A DNA stretch of 64,000 bases, from positions 25,966,710 to 26,030,709 of the forward strand of contig NC_133218.1 in NCBI RefSeq assembly GCF_040436345.1, written 5' to 3'. Position 1 is the first letter of the stretch. Every line of letters begins with the position of its first letter. Under the pieces are notes generated by a model. The model did not search any database and was not told the DNA's origin. It worked only from the letters and a program-made list of their open reading frames with translations. The translations under genes and the position numbers were made by a program. Shown here in pieces: positions 23,339-51,138 of this stretch. The stretch is from Pagrus major. Lineage: Eukaryota; Chordata; Actinopteri; Spariformes; Sparidae.

Positions 23339-23702
23339 TTAAAGATGCACTATGTAGTTTTGGGGACAGGGATTTTAGTCAGAAGAGAAGAATCTTCATT
23401 GACTTTTTTATGCCTAAACAAACTAAATAAACAAACTCTTAATTTTCATGACTGAATAAACAAACTGACCTTGAAGTTCAACACAATTTCATACTGTTTT
23501 ACTTTGTTCATATTTGGTGGACCCTGCCACCTTTCTCGGTTCAAACACTGTTCTCGGGATCTTCTTCTCTGAGAACAGCTTGTTTATTCAATTATGGAAA
23601 AAAATTATATTTCTGAGTTTATATTATTAACTCATTAATATTATAAATATTAAAAATCTGAGTTTGAATTTCGTCTCCAAAACTACCTAGTGCCCCTTTT
23701 AA
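23339..23702. mobile_element. TTAA-flanked inverted-repeat MITE (364 bp)
   Basis: It is bounded by TTAA on both sides (23339-23342 and 23699-23702). The left end reads AGATGCACTATGTAGTTTTG and the right end is its near-complement (CAAAACTACCTAGTGCCCCT), giving terminal inverted repeats of about 25 bp with a few differences. No ORF is present. TTAA target duplication is a hallmark of piggyBac-type elements. Confidence 0.75.
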
Positions 23703-25556
23703 AATACTGTTAATACTGACGCATCAGTGTGTAAAAGGCTTTATAGTGTCATCGCCGGTTGAGATAGTTTTGAATATTTTATGTACAGTTATGTTGTACA
23801 GTTGAGTCCATTGTCTTCTAAGCTGAGTCCACACTGTTGGTTTGAAAATAAATCAGAGGAGTTGTGAGATGATCTGAACATTTTGTGAAAGACTGGGATA
23901 TTTTACATCAAACATTAAAAAAAAAAACATCTGAAAGGTTTAGAGGAGAAATGGTGGAAACATGACAAGATGCCCTCAAGTACAACATTTTTTTTCATGA
24001 TATAATATGAGTACATTTGAAGTACTTGTATTTTACTTGACTACTCATAAGCATAAAAGTTTGGGTGCCAGTAGTTTAATCTTTACCAAAGCATTGTTAT
24101 TCACAAGTTAATCATAGGTTTTTATTATGAATCTTAAAGCAACATTATGTAGAAATTGGCCCCCCTGCAGTTTCTGAATGTAACACCACTGCTGTAAATA
24201 CAAATCCCAGGTCTGTAACAATTTGTCAGAGGTAATGTAGGTGCTAACTACAAACAAAACTTATTACGTCATAACAATGCAATGTGTTGAAAACTTGTGT
24301 GTTGAAGTAAACGTGTCTGTAACGCTGTGATCCTACTTACTGAAGTTACATAGTGCAGAAACAAGTGATAGAGACACCATTCACCCTATTACAAGACACT
24401 GTATCATCAACATGATTTAAGAGTTGTTATTATTAGGTAGAAAAGTTACATAATGTTGCTTTAATGTGAAAAGTAGTTTAAAAAAAAATAGTCAGTAGTG
24501 GAGTACAGACTACCTTTGTTCCCTCTGAAATGTAATGGAGTGGAAGTATAACGTTTAAGAAAGGGTAGATACTCGGGTAAAGCAGAGGTAACTGAGTAAA
24601 TGTAGTCGCTCCCCATCCCTGAAACTGCAGTTATGGAAAATCATTTTCATCAACATTATTGCTGCCGCTGAACTAAAAACACATAAAACATTCAGTCAAC
24701 TTGACATTTGGGCGCCACTCGGCATGTCTGTTCTTTCTAGCCACAGTATAAGGTCGAGTGTTACCTGACCTAGAACTCTTTTTTTAGAAACATACCTAAA
24801 CATGAAAGCAGCCATTTCCTCTGCTGTCTGTCAAACCTTTTTGAGCTGCGCAGCATTGTGTCACATCATCTTTAATGAGTGTATCTGATGATGTATGGCT
24901 GACGTAATTAAGCCAATGAGTTTACAGCTGAGAGGTTGCACGCCGACACCAACAGTCATAAATACAAGCAATAGTGTGAAACTGGGTTCACACTGTGGGG
25001 AAGAGAAAAATATAAATAAAGCTCTTTTCTTTTATGTAAAAAATGTTTACACCAGTCGTTTTTACTGACTGGTGTTGTCTAAAAGTGATACATTCACACC
25101 CAGAGAAGGCTGCAAAAAAAAAGTGACCAACGGTAAATAACATCGGGCTGTATCTTCTAATTATGTTCCCCCATGTTTTGTAGCATATCAGTAACAAACT
25201 AATTTACTTATTGAGAAATTGTACATTACTACAATAATCTGTCTGCAATTTGTTTTGGAGTTATTGTAGCACAAAGGTTGTTCCTAAATTGAAAGCAAAT
25301 TTACAATTACAAGAACAACCTTGTTCAAACTGACATGAGGAAGTACTGCTCCACATGAAGCTCTGCATTTTTTTTTTTTTTTTCTCACAGGGAAATGAAA
25401 CTTGTCTGTGGCCACAGAGATATAACTACTCTTGGTCATCAGCAGCTGCCTCAGCTCACGGCTCTGTTTCTGTCCCACTCATGAGAACACAAAGGTGCTC
25501 TCAGACTCACTGCTGAAAACAAGTTTCTTGTTGGGGAGGAGAGTTTAAATATTCAG
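23703..25556 (+). other. fes: fes 5' flank
   Basis: After the transposon stack ends near 24620, about 0.9 kb of sequence leads to the fes start codon. TTCAG sits directly before the ATG, so a 5' UTR exon and the promoter probably lie somewhere upstream in this spacer, but I cannot place them. A poly-T run occupies about 25369-25383. Confidence 0.5.
24134..24464. mobile_element. TTAA-flanked inverted-repeat MITE (331 bp)
   Basis: It is flanked by TTAA at 24134-24137 and 24461-24464. The ends are AGCAACATTATGTA and its exact complement TACATAATGTTGCT, a perfect 14-bp terminal inverted repeat. Noncoding. It resembles the 23339-23702 element at the ends, so both probably belong to piggyBac-like MITE families. 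Confidence 0.8.
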
Positions 25557-39746
<14,190 letters not shown>

Positions 39747-40550
39747 TCCAAGCCTGTGGATTGGACATGAACCGTAGACTAAATGTATTTTTCTGTACTT
39801 TTGATTGTTTGTAATTTTTCATTGTTTTTTTCTGACAGAATAGATGTCAAAATCCAGTCTGAACACTGAAACAGATCTCCAGGAGACAGGCAAATTGAAA
39901 ACCAAATGGAAAACTACTCAAAAATATTGGATGTCTCTTGTTTTGGAAACAAACTTGGAAATGTAAAGAGTTTTGCGAACTTGTCAGGGGACTCGATGGC
40001 AGCATTCTGGTTTGTTCCCTTCCTGCCATGTTTGTCTGCTTTTGAGTGCTCCCCCTCCTAAGAACAGACGGTTATCTCCAACACATCTGTCTCCTTTGAG
40101 ACAGCATATTTTTGTGACACTGTAAACACAACATACTGTACCGTGTGCTATTGCCATCACTGTTGAAATGTATCACCCAGGTCTGTCTTAAGAAAACGAC
40201 AGAGACGTGTTAAACTGACACATCCTCCTAAAGAGTGTAGAGGCAGCACACACATTCAGTTTGGGCTGGCAAAGTCTTGTGGGATGTTTGTGTCTCTTTT
40301 ATTGCCTGTTTTATAGGATCCAACTGCCTACAACTGCAGAGTAGCATTACTTTTTTTGATAAAGGACAGGCCTGTTTGCCCTGTCTTTTGACTGTTTTTG
40401 CACAGGATGTAAACTTAGAGCAGGTATAATATATATTTGATGAATTAACTATGTTATTTATGATGATTTATGATGATGACTCTTCACTTCCCCTCAGCTC
40501 TTTGGAGGTACAGAATGTTTTAGCTCATTGTTTTGGTTTTATGACCTGCA

Positions 40551-41445
40551 GGGGTGGAAGTAACTAATTACAGCTACTCAGATTACAGTGATTAAGTCAT
40601 TTTTTTGGGGTACTTGTACTTTCACAAGTATTTTTTTTTAAAGTCTGTCATTTTACTTGGGCCTAAAGGGAACTCCACCAATTAAAGTGTGTTCACAGGT
40701 CACAGTACTGCTGTACTGTACTGGGTAAAAAATGTTGTAAAAAGTATTTTTTGGCTCCAGAGGAATGGCTAAGTTGCATCGTGGGTGATGTAGGCACCAG
40801 GTTTTGAAAAGTAGTCCACTGGTCGTCATTGCACTCCAATAAGGGCCTGTGTCCACATAACTTTCTTTTGGGTGCTTGTTGTGCGTTTACAGAAAAAACG
40901 CTACATGTTGGTTTTGATTAATTGACTGCAAGATTACAATGCGCAACACTTACAGTACAGAACAAGCTTTTCTATTTTCTTGGTTACCAGGGTGATGGGT
41001 GACGAGTCCAGACCGATCTAATATATGATTAGTTACCTGTAAAAGAGCGACGGTTGTGCCACCATCACCTAACCGCACCAATTAATATCTAAACCTTTCA
41101 TCTGCATTTTTGTAGCCAATAAGGCTATCTGATCACAAACAGATCAATGAAAACCCTGACATACAGGCAAAAAACACAAAACTCTGCAGCAGGTTCAGGA
41201 TGGGAGAGGTGAGCACTGAGCAGAACAGAGCAGCAGCTGGGAGTAACTCGGACTGAAGATTTGGAGAAACAGAAACCCCTTTGATTGAATGCCCGCTATT
41301 GATAATGCATTAAGCATGAGCGGTTAAACTAATACTTTGAGTAACATTTGAGAAGAATACTTTGTACTTTTAGTGTTATTAAGTATTTCAGTAATGTAAT
41401 ATTACTCATACTTGAGTACAGATTTTCATTACTCTTCCACCACGG
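40551..41445. mobile_element. inverted-repeat element with nested teleost repeat
   Basis: The left end GGTGGAAGTAACTAATTAC and right end ATTACTCTTCCACCAC are inverted complements over roughly 12 bp with small gaps. Internally it has AGTACTT/TACTTTTA-type motifs next to the ends, as in the related copies at 51.1 and 55 kb. The middle (about 40660-41290) looks like another repeat: TAAGTTGCATCGTGGGTGAT recurs as TAAGTTGCATTGTGGGTAAT at about 62013. Confidence 0.6.
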
Positions 41446-41939
41446 ATGACATTTAACTGTTTGGTCCAGTCTTACCTCTCTCATGAGTATCAGTGAGATG
41501 TCTAGGAGCGGCAAGTTTGCTCAGTTCACAAGCTCTCAGCATATTTACAGAAATCCTATTAGAAACGTGTCATATTACTCTGTTACCGCTTAAGGTCATG
41601 TATTATTGTATCACCTTTTGTAGCGCCTTACCCCAACATTGGCCACAGCAAATAGTATAGTGAGCAGAAGTCAGCAGTCTATCAGGTTACATGCTGCCCC
41701 CGAGGCCTGTTTGTCTGAGTGACCTTTGACAGGTGGCCAGTTTTTACAAAACTTTTAATGCTGTGATAAAGTCAGAACCTCTGACCCTGACCACTGATCT
41801 TTGAGCTCTGACCCTGACCCGGATAAACTACTTTCACAAAAGAAAAAATGCATTCTAAACAAAGAAAACCGTGCCTATGACTCAAGGCAAATTATTTCGA
41901 ACATTTTTGAAAAATTTCCATGTGTGATTGAAACATATA

Positions 41940-42463
41940 GAGTGCATAACTCCTCCAAGGCAAAACAGTCCCATTCAATTCAATCCAGCCAAAGATAAGA
42001 GAGAGGAACGTAGCACACCAGCAAAAGGTAACAAACAGTGTGCAAACAATACAAAAAGTAGCAGCGTGAGGTAGGAACTGACAAAGAGAAAAATTTAATA
42101 GAATACAATGAAATATTCTCAAATAAATAGAACAAGTTGAATAGAATACAAATGCTATACACACTAGATGGATAATGTCCATATGCCTGTGCAATATGCA
42201 TGTAAATTTCTTGAGATAATCAATCCAATAATCCAACAATCCAATATCGAACTCAATATCCCTATTAAAGCAGCCATTACTGTTTAACCCAAATTTAAGA
42301 TCACCAGATCTAGGATCCACATCAAATTGTAGAATTGTAGAAGTGAGAAAAAATTCCTAGATCTGCACCAAAACGTAATGGTCTCTCTTCCAGGCCTCGA
42401 ACCATACTCCATCCAAGTTTAATGGAAATCTGTTCTGTAGTTTCTGTATTATCCTGCTGACAA
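41940..42463 (+). mobile_element. retroelement-like fragment, copy 2, 5' of the CCAA array
   Basis: It shares blocks with 6037-6470 and 46560-46760 (AACAGTCCCATTCAATTCAA; ATTTAAGATCACCAGATCT; TCCATCCAAGTTTAATGGAA; TCCTGCTGACAAACCAACCA). It ends in the CCAA repeat, suggesting a short tandem 3' tail. Class unknown (SINE or LINE 3' end). Confidence 0.6.
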
Positions 42464-42937
42464 ACCAACCAACCAACCAACCAACCAACCAACCAACCAA
42501 CCAACCAACCAACCAACCAATCAATCAACCAACCAACCAACCAACCAACCAACCAACCAACGAATCAACATACCAACATACCAACCAATCAACCAACCAA
42601 TCAATCAACCAACCAACCAACCAACCAACCAACCAACCAACCAACCAACCAACCAACCAACCAACCAACCAAAGAATCAACCAACCAACCAATCAACCAA
42701 CCAATCAACCAACCAACCAATCAACCAACCAACCAACCAACCAACCAACGAATCAACATACCAACCAACCAACCAACCAACCAACCAACCAACCAACGAA
42801 TCAGCATACCAACCAACCAACCAACCAACCAACCAACCAATCAGCCAACCAACCAACCAACCAACGAATCAGCATACCAACGAATCAACTAACCAACCAA
42901 CCAACCAACCAACCAACCAACCAACCAACCAACCAAA
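42464..42937. repeat. (CCAA)n tandem array, about 474 bp
   Basis: Roughly 118 tetranucleotide units, interrupted by variants such as CGAATCAACATACC and CGAATCAGCATACC that themselves recur, so parts were duplicated in larger blocks. It begins at the 3' tail of the retroelement fragment 41940-42463. Confidence 0.97.
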
Positions 42938-43969
42938 TTAGAATTTGTGTTTTTTGAACGTCAGTCTGGAGAATCACAAACACAGAACTTCAGTTCAGTT
43001 TTTTCAGAGTGAAGTCGATGCCTAAACTGTAACATGGTGGAACAGTTCAGCTGTTGTATGTAAAACAAGAAATTATACTTAAAATTTCTGTTTGAAGAAA
43101 CATTTACACCTAAATCTATAGATAAACTAGAATAATATTTTACATGTTAGTTATTTCAGTGGAGTACACTAAAGTTGAACTTTGTGTTAAAGACTGGGGA
43201 TTTTTTTAAAATGACACAGTGTGTTTCTGTAATTTAAATGAAACATGCGGTGTATTCTTTGACAGATGATTATAGTTCATCTTGTGCCTGAAGTCTCCAG
43301 CAGTGGAGGGTGTGTGTGTTCACAGAGTCTTAAACTGTGTTCTTGTTTTGATTTGTACAACATATTTCTCACACAATAGACTGTTCACAGCACACACAGG
43401 CTGGTGGAGCCTGCTGACATTTATGTGCTTGTGTAAATTATAGTGACGTGGGAAACGTGGTGATGATATTTTTATGAGACCCACATACCTGTAATTACTT
43501 TGGCCCTGAACTGAAAACACTTTGCTTTAAACATAATTTTAATCTAGGAGCTGCATAACTCTGGGGTACCTCTGCATAACCTCTGCTGTACTACTGATAA
43601 TGATTTCATGTCATCATCCTGACTGTATGCAAAATAGCAAGTAAAATGCTAAAGGTTGAATAGCTTTAGGGAATGGGAATCACAGTCGTTCATCAAGTGT
43701 GCAAAAAAGACAAATGCCCATATAAGAGAAGGTCTCAGCAGGGTCATGGACCATCTCCATCCGTGATCATAGTCACAAAGGTAATTTAAGGCAAACCATG
43801 ATTTTTTCCTACCGAGTGGTAAAAAAGTCAACCTAAACAAACATGAAGTTTTGCAGGAACACACTTTTAAATTTTAAATCTTTGTCAGTGTGTTGTGTCA
43901 TGTGTTAGTTCAGCAGCTCTTTTTGACAGGTAACCAGCCAGTGGATGGCTGACGTTACCCTTGTAGGTT

Positions 43970-44400
43970 AGCTAGCTTTACAGTTATGCCAATATCCTGA
44001 CAAACTTTCTTTCTGTGTGGCCTCTAACGGCTGAAGGTGCTCTGACATGACTCCAGGGTGGCATGCAGTGGGTTGAGAGGTATTGTCTATTATACTGAGT
44101 AGCTTTCTCAGCATCCTCCTCTCTGACAAAATACAGGCGGCTCTGACCTTCCTTGTACAAAGCATCAGTGTTTTTAGTCCAGTCCAACTTATTGCCTATG
44201 TGGACTTCCCGATTCTTGTACTCTTCCACAATGTCCACCTCAGTTCCCTTGATGCTGACTGGGTTCAGACGGGTCCTTTGCTTCCAGAAGTCCAGCCCCA
44301 ACTCCTTAGTCTTTGTGCCGTTGAGTTGCAGGTGGTTATACCCAGCCTCCTGTCCTCTTCTGATACAGCACACAATGGCATATTGACCGAAAACTACTGC
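43970..44400 (-). pseudogene. fragment of a non-LTR (LINE) reverse transcriptase
   Basis: Read on the minus strand, one frame gives YNHLQLNGTKTKELGLDF, then IKGTEVDIVEEYK and NKLDWTKNTDALYKEGQSRL, the typical C-terminal reverse-transcriptase segment of fish LINEs. An adjacent frame gives SERRMLRKLLSIIDNTS, which belongs further downstream in such proteins. A middle portion is therefore deleted and the frame broken. It is an inactive, 5'-truncated relic. Confidence 0.85.
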
Positions 44401-46559
44401 AGGTGGCAGGACTGGTAATCCAGGTCACTAGTGGAGCATCCACCTGCAGGTCCTCCACTCCACAGTGGAAGAGTTCAGCTGTTGTAATAGTTCAGCTGAA
44501 TACAGGCTGCCATATTTTACTGGTTGGAGTATGCTCAGTAGCGATCAGGCAGTAGAGACAAGTTATTGAGTTCCTATCCAAACACCCACCAGACTCAATG
44601 GGCTCAGCTGTCAATCATGACTTAACACCCATTTTTATATAATCAAAAACCAAAAACTAAAACCAAACTTATCATAAAAATTAATACTTTTACATCTTTG
44701 GGAATAATTTTACATGTCCTTCAGTTCTTCATGTCCCATCTGCTATTGGAAGGAGGCAGAGTTTGTGACCTGTACTGCGATGGAGGCGATGGAGTTGTTT
44801 TCACTTTAGGTTCAGGGAGCTGTCATGTTGTCCTTGTTTATACAGTCAATAGTTTAGCCAGCTCAGATTCAGCGACCAGGCTTTCTGTCCCACTCCTTAC
44901 CAAATGTTGACTGTGATGCACAGTTTTGTTTTTTGGTGATCCAAAGAGCAAGACAAGGATATTTACCTGTTTGCCTATTGTTAATATTAATGTGGACAAA
45001 GATATTTGCTTTGTATCAACAGTTGTGTGGACGCACAATGTTTTTACACAGATTCATCTGCACAGTGAATAAATCTCTTTAGCTAACATGGCTGCTAGCA
45101 GGGGCCCATTTGGGCTGACAGACTTGTTGAACTTTTCACCTGGTGGATGGTTGTCAGAAGTACTATTACAACAAAATGAAAGTTGGACAGGACTATGGCT
45201 GGACTAAAGATAGTACATAAAATGCTTTAAAGCATTATTTGGTTATCCAACAAAAACATTGTTTTCTCGTATTTTTCCAGGCAAAAAAAAAGAAAAAAGA
45301 AAACCATCAAATATTCTGCACCTCACGCGAGGTCCTGTGCTATTGTTGAGACAAGGCGTGTGACATTGTTCAGTGACACTGACGTGTCTAATCATGACAG
45401 CAGCGTGGGTGTGTAATGTCATGGAGAGGTTACATTGAATTGATACACATCTCTTTGCATACACTGCTGCAGACGTTGTTTTCTGACTCTGACTGTCCTT
45501 GGCTCAGAGTTGTAGTGCCCCCAGGATTTATTGTAATTGTTCTTGAAATGATGTGTGTTTTCTCTCCCTTGAGCCTTATTTAAAATGGATTAGGATCGTT
45601 AGCACGGATAATCCTTTTCGTATTTCATTGATACGGCATTTTTTTCCTGCTGAAGGATTTCATGCTTACACCAATTTGAAGAATGAAAAAGAGCTACTGA
45701 GCTTTAAAACAACGTTGCTCAATTTCTATTTAAAGTTTACTTAATTAAGGTTTCTTCAAAACTGACAACAAAAATTAAGTGTTGCACATGATCAACAAAA
45801 GCTCAATGGACTGATCAGTGTCAGCCAGTGTGGTAGTACAAATACAAATGGAAAATTTAGTCAGTACAACGACTCGTTTTGATATTTTACTATTGGGGAC
45901 TCAACTCCTTTTCTAAGATGAGTAACACTGGAAGCTAAGAAGGTGTGGCGCCGTCATTTGTCAGCTGAAGGTTGATTGTCATGTGTGATTCATTTTTTGT
46001 AGCTTCTCAACAGTTCATCTGTAATGTAATTGAAACCACCTCACCGGTCGAGCACGTTTTGTGGCTTTGTCACCTGAGTGTCCCATGATGTTGAAGCTGC
46101 TTGTCTTGTTTGGCTCCAAGGTGACAAAACATTGAAGACATTGCATAAACAGCAGATAGCTCTCCTTTAAAAAAAAACATCCTTTGGCCACATTTAGTTG
46201 GTTCTTACATTGGTTTGACAGTTTGACTAATTTACCCTGGACTACACGGTGTTGCCACCTTTCTTTGCAATTTTCTATTATTTAAAAATAAACTTAATCA
46301 CTTACTGGCCTTTCCATAGAACAGGGGCTGAATTTCAACCACACGTGACCTGTCGTACATGAGGTCATGACATCTGAGTTTCCAAAAGTCTGACCCCATT
46401 GACCATGAGTCACATGAGAAAGAACTCCTCAATCTACGAGGATTCACGAGTCAAAAAACTTTATTGTCCAGTAATGCAGGCAATAATAGAAATGTGTTTT
46501 TCGCTGTTGCATGGTTCATAAAATAAAGATAATAATGAATAAAAAATAATGATAATAAT

Positions 46560-46760
46560 TCACTTTAATTGAATCAAGCTTAATCCAATACCAGACTCGA
46601 CAGCCCTTTATGACTCTACAATTTAAACCACCCATAAATGCTTAGCCATAATTAGGATCAGTATCAAATTGTACTCACTCATAGATACCAACCGCCTAAA
46701 TATGCATGATTTTTTTCATCAAGATCCATGCATTAATCCCTGAGAAATTAACGAAAATGT
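46560..46760 (+). mobile_element. retroelement-like fragment, copy 3
   Basis: It shares TTGAATCAAGCTTAATCCAA, ACTCGACAGCCCTTTATGAC, AAATTGTACTCACTCATAGA and TGATTTTTTTCATCAAGATC with the copy at 6037. Its 3' tail is missing. Confidence 0.55.
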
Positions 46761-49700
46761 TGAGACAAAATACACCGTGCCACAACATAAAAACCACTGC
46801 CAGGTGAAGTGAACAACATCGTTACAAGGCATTTATGAAACCTTGGGACCTTGCATTCATGTCGATGCCTCTTCACACACACCATCACTTAAAAGCTGTT
46901 GCAGACCAAATACACCCCTCATGGAGGGCCTCATTTTTAGTCCGATGGAGACAGAAATCACGCAACTTTTGATCATGATTTATCTTAAAAAACACTTTGA
47001 TATTTTATTCACCCTTGTCCACTCATTCATCATTTACCAGAATTGAAATTAATGGATGATAAAGTGCTGGAACCCTACCTTATGTTACATTAAACACAAG
47101 AAGATGTGATGCATGAGCACAACCTTTAGCTAGATGCTACAAGTCTGTTTTCAGTCTCATGTATTTTACATTTATTTCACACACATCCTCAAAACACAAA
47201 CATTATGCCTCTGATCAGAGCTCCCACAGGGACCACACCATACTGTAAAAGATCCTTCACGATCATTTATTGATTAATTACCAGTGTTACTGCTGCTACT
47301 AGCAACAGCCTTTGTTGTAATATACAGGTGCAAAATCGTATGGAGTGTGCCACTGAAGTAATGACAACTTGACATTTCATGTGTCAAGTTAAGAAGTTGA
47401 AATAAAAAGAATAAAAAAGTTTATTATGAGTCAATAATTACTATTTCCTTATTGTGTTTTAAAAATATGAATTAACAATTGATTGTAAAATAAAATGGCA
47501 AAATGATTCAGAAAGTACTATTACTTTTTCTTGTTCAATATAGTTTGTCTGCATTTTATATTCTATTTCACAATTCATTTTTCTATTGCTTTAATATTAT
47601 CATTGTTCATTTAATTGTTGCTTTAATTTGAAAACTTTCTCGCTTTCATTTACCATCACCTCAGGTAGCATTAATCTCTTTAATCTGACCGTCCTAGCAG
47701 CACAAACTTGTGCTGTACAGCCGATCAATGTTCAAAGAAATATTTAAAGTCAGGTGGTGATCCCAAAGTTTTCCAAAATACTAAACATGTCTGGCTCAAT
47801 TTTGGGGAAAGGTTTGTAAAATAATGCTCAAGACAGAGCGTCTGGTTTCAGCTAAAACCTGAGAATATTTGATAAGGAATATAAATGCAATGTTGTAACT
47901 ACTTAAATGTGAATTAAAGAAAACTGGATGCTATGGATTAAAAGATCTGTGATATTAGTTCTCACAATTGGTGCATTAAAATTTAATAAGTCACGCCACT
48001 CAGTAAATCATGATCTTATGAGTGTATAAGGAATGGAAATATCATATAAAGCATATGTCACCATATAAATGATTTTCCTTTTAATGCAACAGTGAAATCA
48101 TCTCTCACAGTTTGTTCGTCCAAACTAATGTGAACTCTCATTTGGTTTTCAAAAAAAAAAAAGCGATTTTTGAAAATCAAATCAAATCTAAAGAAACAAA
48201 TAATTTGGTTTTGAACAATTTCTCTAATGCACTTAAACCAACCAGCCAACCAATAAACCAACAAACAACCAAACAAACAGGAACATGCAAATTAAATTGC
48301 CAGTTGGAAACACCCATGAATAAAGGATGAAAATAGCAGTAACATCACGCATGTAGTCACACCATGTTTCTGTTCAGCCACCTGTGTTTCTGACTGAGGC
48401 ACATGAGGGCAGGTGACACCTCCAGATGAGTGTGCATGTGCGTGAACTCGGCTTCACATTATGGACCATGTGAGAGACAAAGATTGTGTTTGACAAACTG
48501 CAGATTTTAACACTGGGGCTGAGGGGTTATCTGTGTATTAGATCATCTTCAGAACATGCTGCAGTTTCTGTCACCACAAGCCAGTCGACCGCCTGACGCT
48601 CCCATATCTGTGTGGCATCTGACTGTGTGCGTACCTGTCGAGTTCTTTTCTGCTTACTCACCTCCCTCAGGCTGCTGCAGGTGGATCATATCAACCTGCA
48701 CAATGTTTGATTGACGTCCTATTTCCTTTAATCAAGACATGGCATCATGAAAACAGAGTCTGTAAGGATCATTTTCATATGCTGGGCTCACCTTTCATTC
48801 ATCTTTAGTACACAATAGAAGAAGAAGAAATTATGTAGTGACTAATACCCTTATTGAATCCAACAAAAACAGGCATGTAAGAAGGAAGCAATTATGCGAT
48901 GCCTTTTCACTCTTAGGGTCATACAAGTTGTGGGTGTCACATTACTTCCCACACGCTGATAGAAGTGGTCAACAGCTGGTATGTTTGTGGATGTTTTATT
49001 GACTAAAATTGTGCAGGTTATGTGACAAAAGTAAACACAGAAGATGAGTACTAAGAATGTTTTACTTGAATGTTCTTTATTTGTGCTGGTTCAATACTGC
49101 TTTTTAAAGTCCTGCGGTTTCTATATCTGTGAGTGCAGACGGTATGCCATGGTAACAGTTCGCAGACAGAGCTGAAGCAAAGAGGAGGGAGGGAAATCAA
49201 AATAAGCTTTGTGTTTTGAATAGCTGCAGTGCACTGATCTGTGTCTCACTTACCTGTAGATTGACAGGAGCTCATAATATCTCCAGTGGCATCATTCCTG
49301 GCCTCTCGAGGTTGAGCATACCACACCATGTGACAGAGAACATCTCTGAAATGCTTTCAGAAGATAAGATCTAAAACCTCCATACTGTCCCCCTGTCACA
49401 TGTCCAACTTCTCTGAAACGTTTTGAGTTGTCATTGTATCATTTGGCATTGATATACAGCCATTTGAGTCGACTGTTTGCAATTTTTTCTTCTTTTATAT
49501 GTAGATAAAACCACACAGTCACTTCCTGTTCATCTTTCTGTCGTGTAGATTTATGACCTCTGTTTATTAAAGTATTCCCCCACAGGCAGAACCTCTTCTT
49601 GCTCAGGGGTATTTCAGCAGGGTGTATTAGGGCTTTAAATATGTCCATGTGACATTCTTCCCCTCTGCCACCTTGCTTCCTGTTTGTGTCTTTCAACTGT

Positions 49701-51138
49701 TGAAAACACTTTACTTTTGTACGTAGCTGCTAGAGATGTTTAATGATGAACTAGGAGACTTGTTCATGACATTAGTCATCATTTACCTCTGACTGTATTC
49801 TGTTTCACAAAAAATGGACTATACTGGACTATAAACTTTCTCCTTTGGAGTGCCAAAACTAGAACGTACATAACGACAGGGTCCGGGCCACAAGCAAACA
49901 CCTATTGGATAGCATTTTAACAATGCAAAATGGTACTAGGATGCCAACTGACTCCCAAGTGTCACTCTGCCCGCCATTCTCAGATTGTGAAAATGAAAAT
50001 GATTCCCCCCCCACACACAGGAATAAAGCATAAACAGAGATTTATATCATAATTATTTATCAGAGTTAACACCAAATGCTGCCAACTGTAGCTACCATTA
50101 AGCTCATCTGCTCAGGTAGAAATGCAGCTAGTGGTGTGGTCTGTGAGCTTGGAGCACCAGGGAGGTGTAGGTGCTTCCACCACTACCACGGGAGCTTTGG
50201 CCCAGGCCTGGACTCACTGGTTTGCAGACTAACTTCAGTAGATACCTCTTCACCAGGATACTTTTTTTGAATTTTTGAATGCTTCCAACTAAAATTCTAA
50301 CATATTTACCTTTTAAATATATATATTTCTCTAGAAATATCAACTTTGGCCCGCCATTAGGTTTTTGTCCCAAAATAATGGAATTTTAAGATACAAAGGG
50401 TATAAAGACTGTTGCAATATTTTACAGCACAGCACTGTAATACAATACTGTGAATATATCATATATTTATTGCATTGACACAATCAGCACAAACAGTATT
50501 TGTATCAGAACAGGTTACAATGCATTTGGGCTAAACTCACAACCAGTACACTTATGGTTAAATCTTCAATATTTTTAGAGTTCAAAACAAAATATTATTA
50601 TTATTTACAGTCAAAACCACTTCTGTGGTTGTTCACGCTAAAACAGGTGTCACACACACAGTCACACAGAGTCACGAGGTGACAAACATACCTGCCAAAA
50701 CTGTCACAGACAGTAATCAGTCATTGGTTAAACTTGTGACATCAGGTAGAGTTATGTAAAAGAGAGTTCAAACATAGAAGGTTGGGAACATTTTCTTTAG
50801 CTAGACATTCTTCTGTATTTGAAACGCTTTCTTTGAATGGCTGCATGACCTTTCTCTGCTTGTGCTGCTGTTACACACATTTTAACATTTACTATATCAC
50901 ATTTGTGGCCACAGTTGTTCAGTACAAGTTACATGCACTCACTATCTTTGTTTTTGTTTCCCTGTGACCGGTGTCCTGGTTTCTTACCTGGTCAATTTAA
51001 CACGAGTGACTCTGCAGGTTCAAATGGTCTTAAATTAAAATACACAACAAGACATTCCAGTTCAACATTATACAAACATCTGGGAAATCTGTGGAAACAT
51101 AAATCCCTACCAAAGATTTCCCAAAAATATTTTCAGTG

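Larger units (their letters stand above)
23150..24620. mobile_element. decayed teleost repeat hosting two inserted MITEs
   Basis: The left edge (GATGTACTCAGATTCC...AAGTAAAAGTACC) and right edge (ACTGAGTAAATGTAG) match the ends of a widespread fish repeat rich in AGTACTTTTACTT-like motifs. Related sequence occurs at 40551-41445, 51139-51535 and 54978-55425 in this window. Two TTAA-bounded elements lie inside it (23339-23702 and 24134-24464). Family assignment is from pattern only. Confidence 0.6.

Noticed and set aside
42322-42552. Minus-strand ORF of GWLV repeats
   Set aside because: It is the CCAA tandem repeat read as protein.
49439-49696. 85-codon minus-strand ORF
   Set aside because: No recognisable domain; the length is expected by chance in AT-rich DNA of this size.
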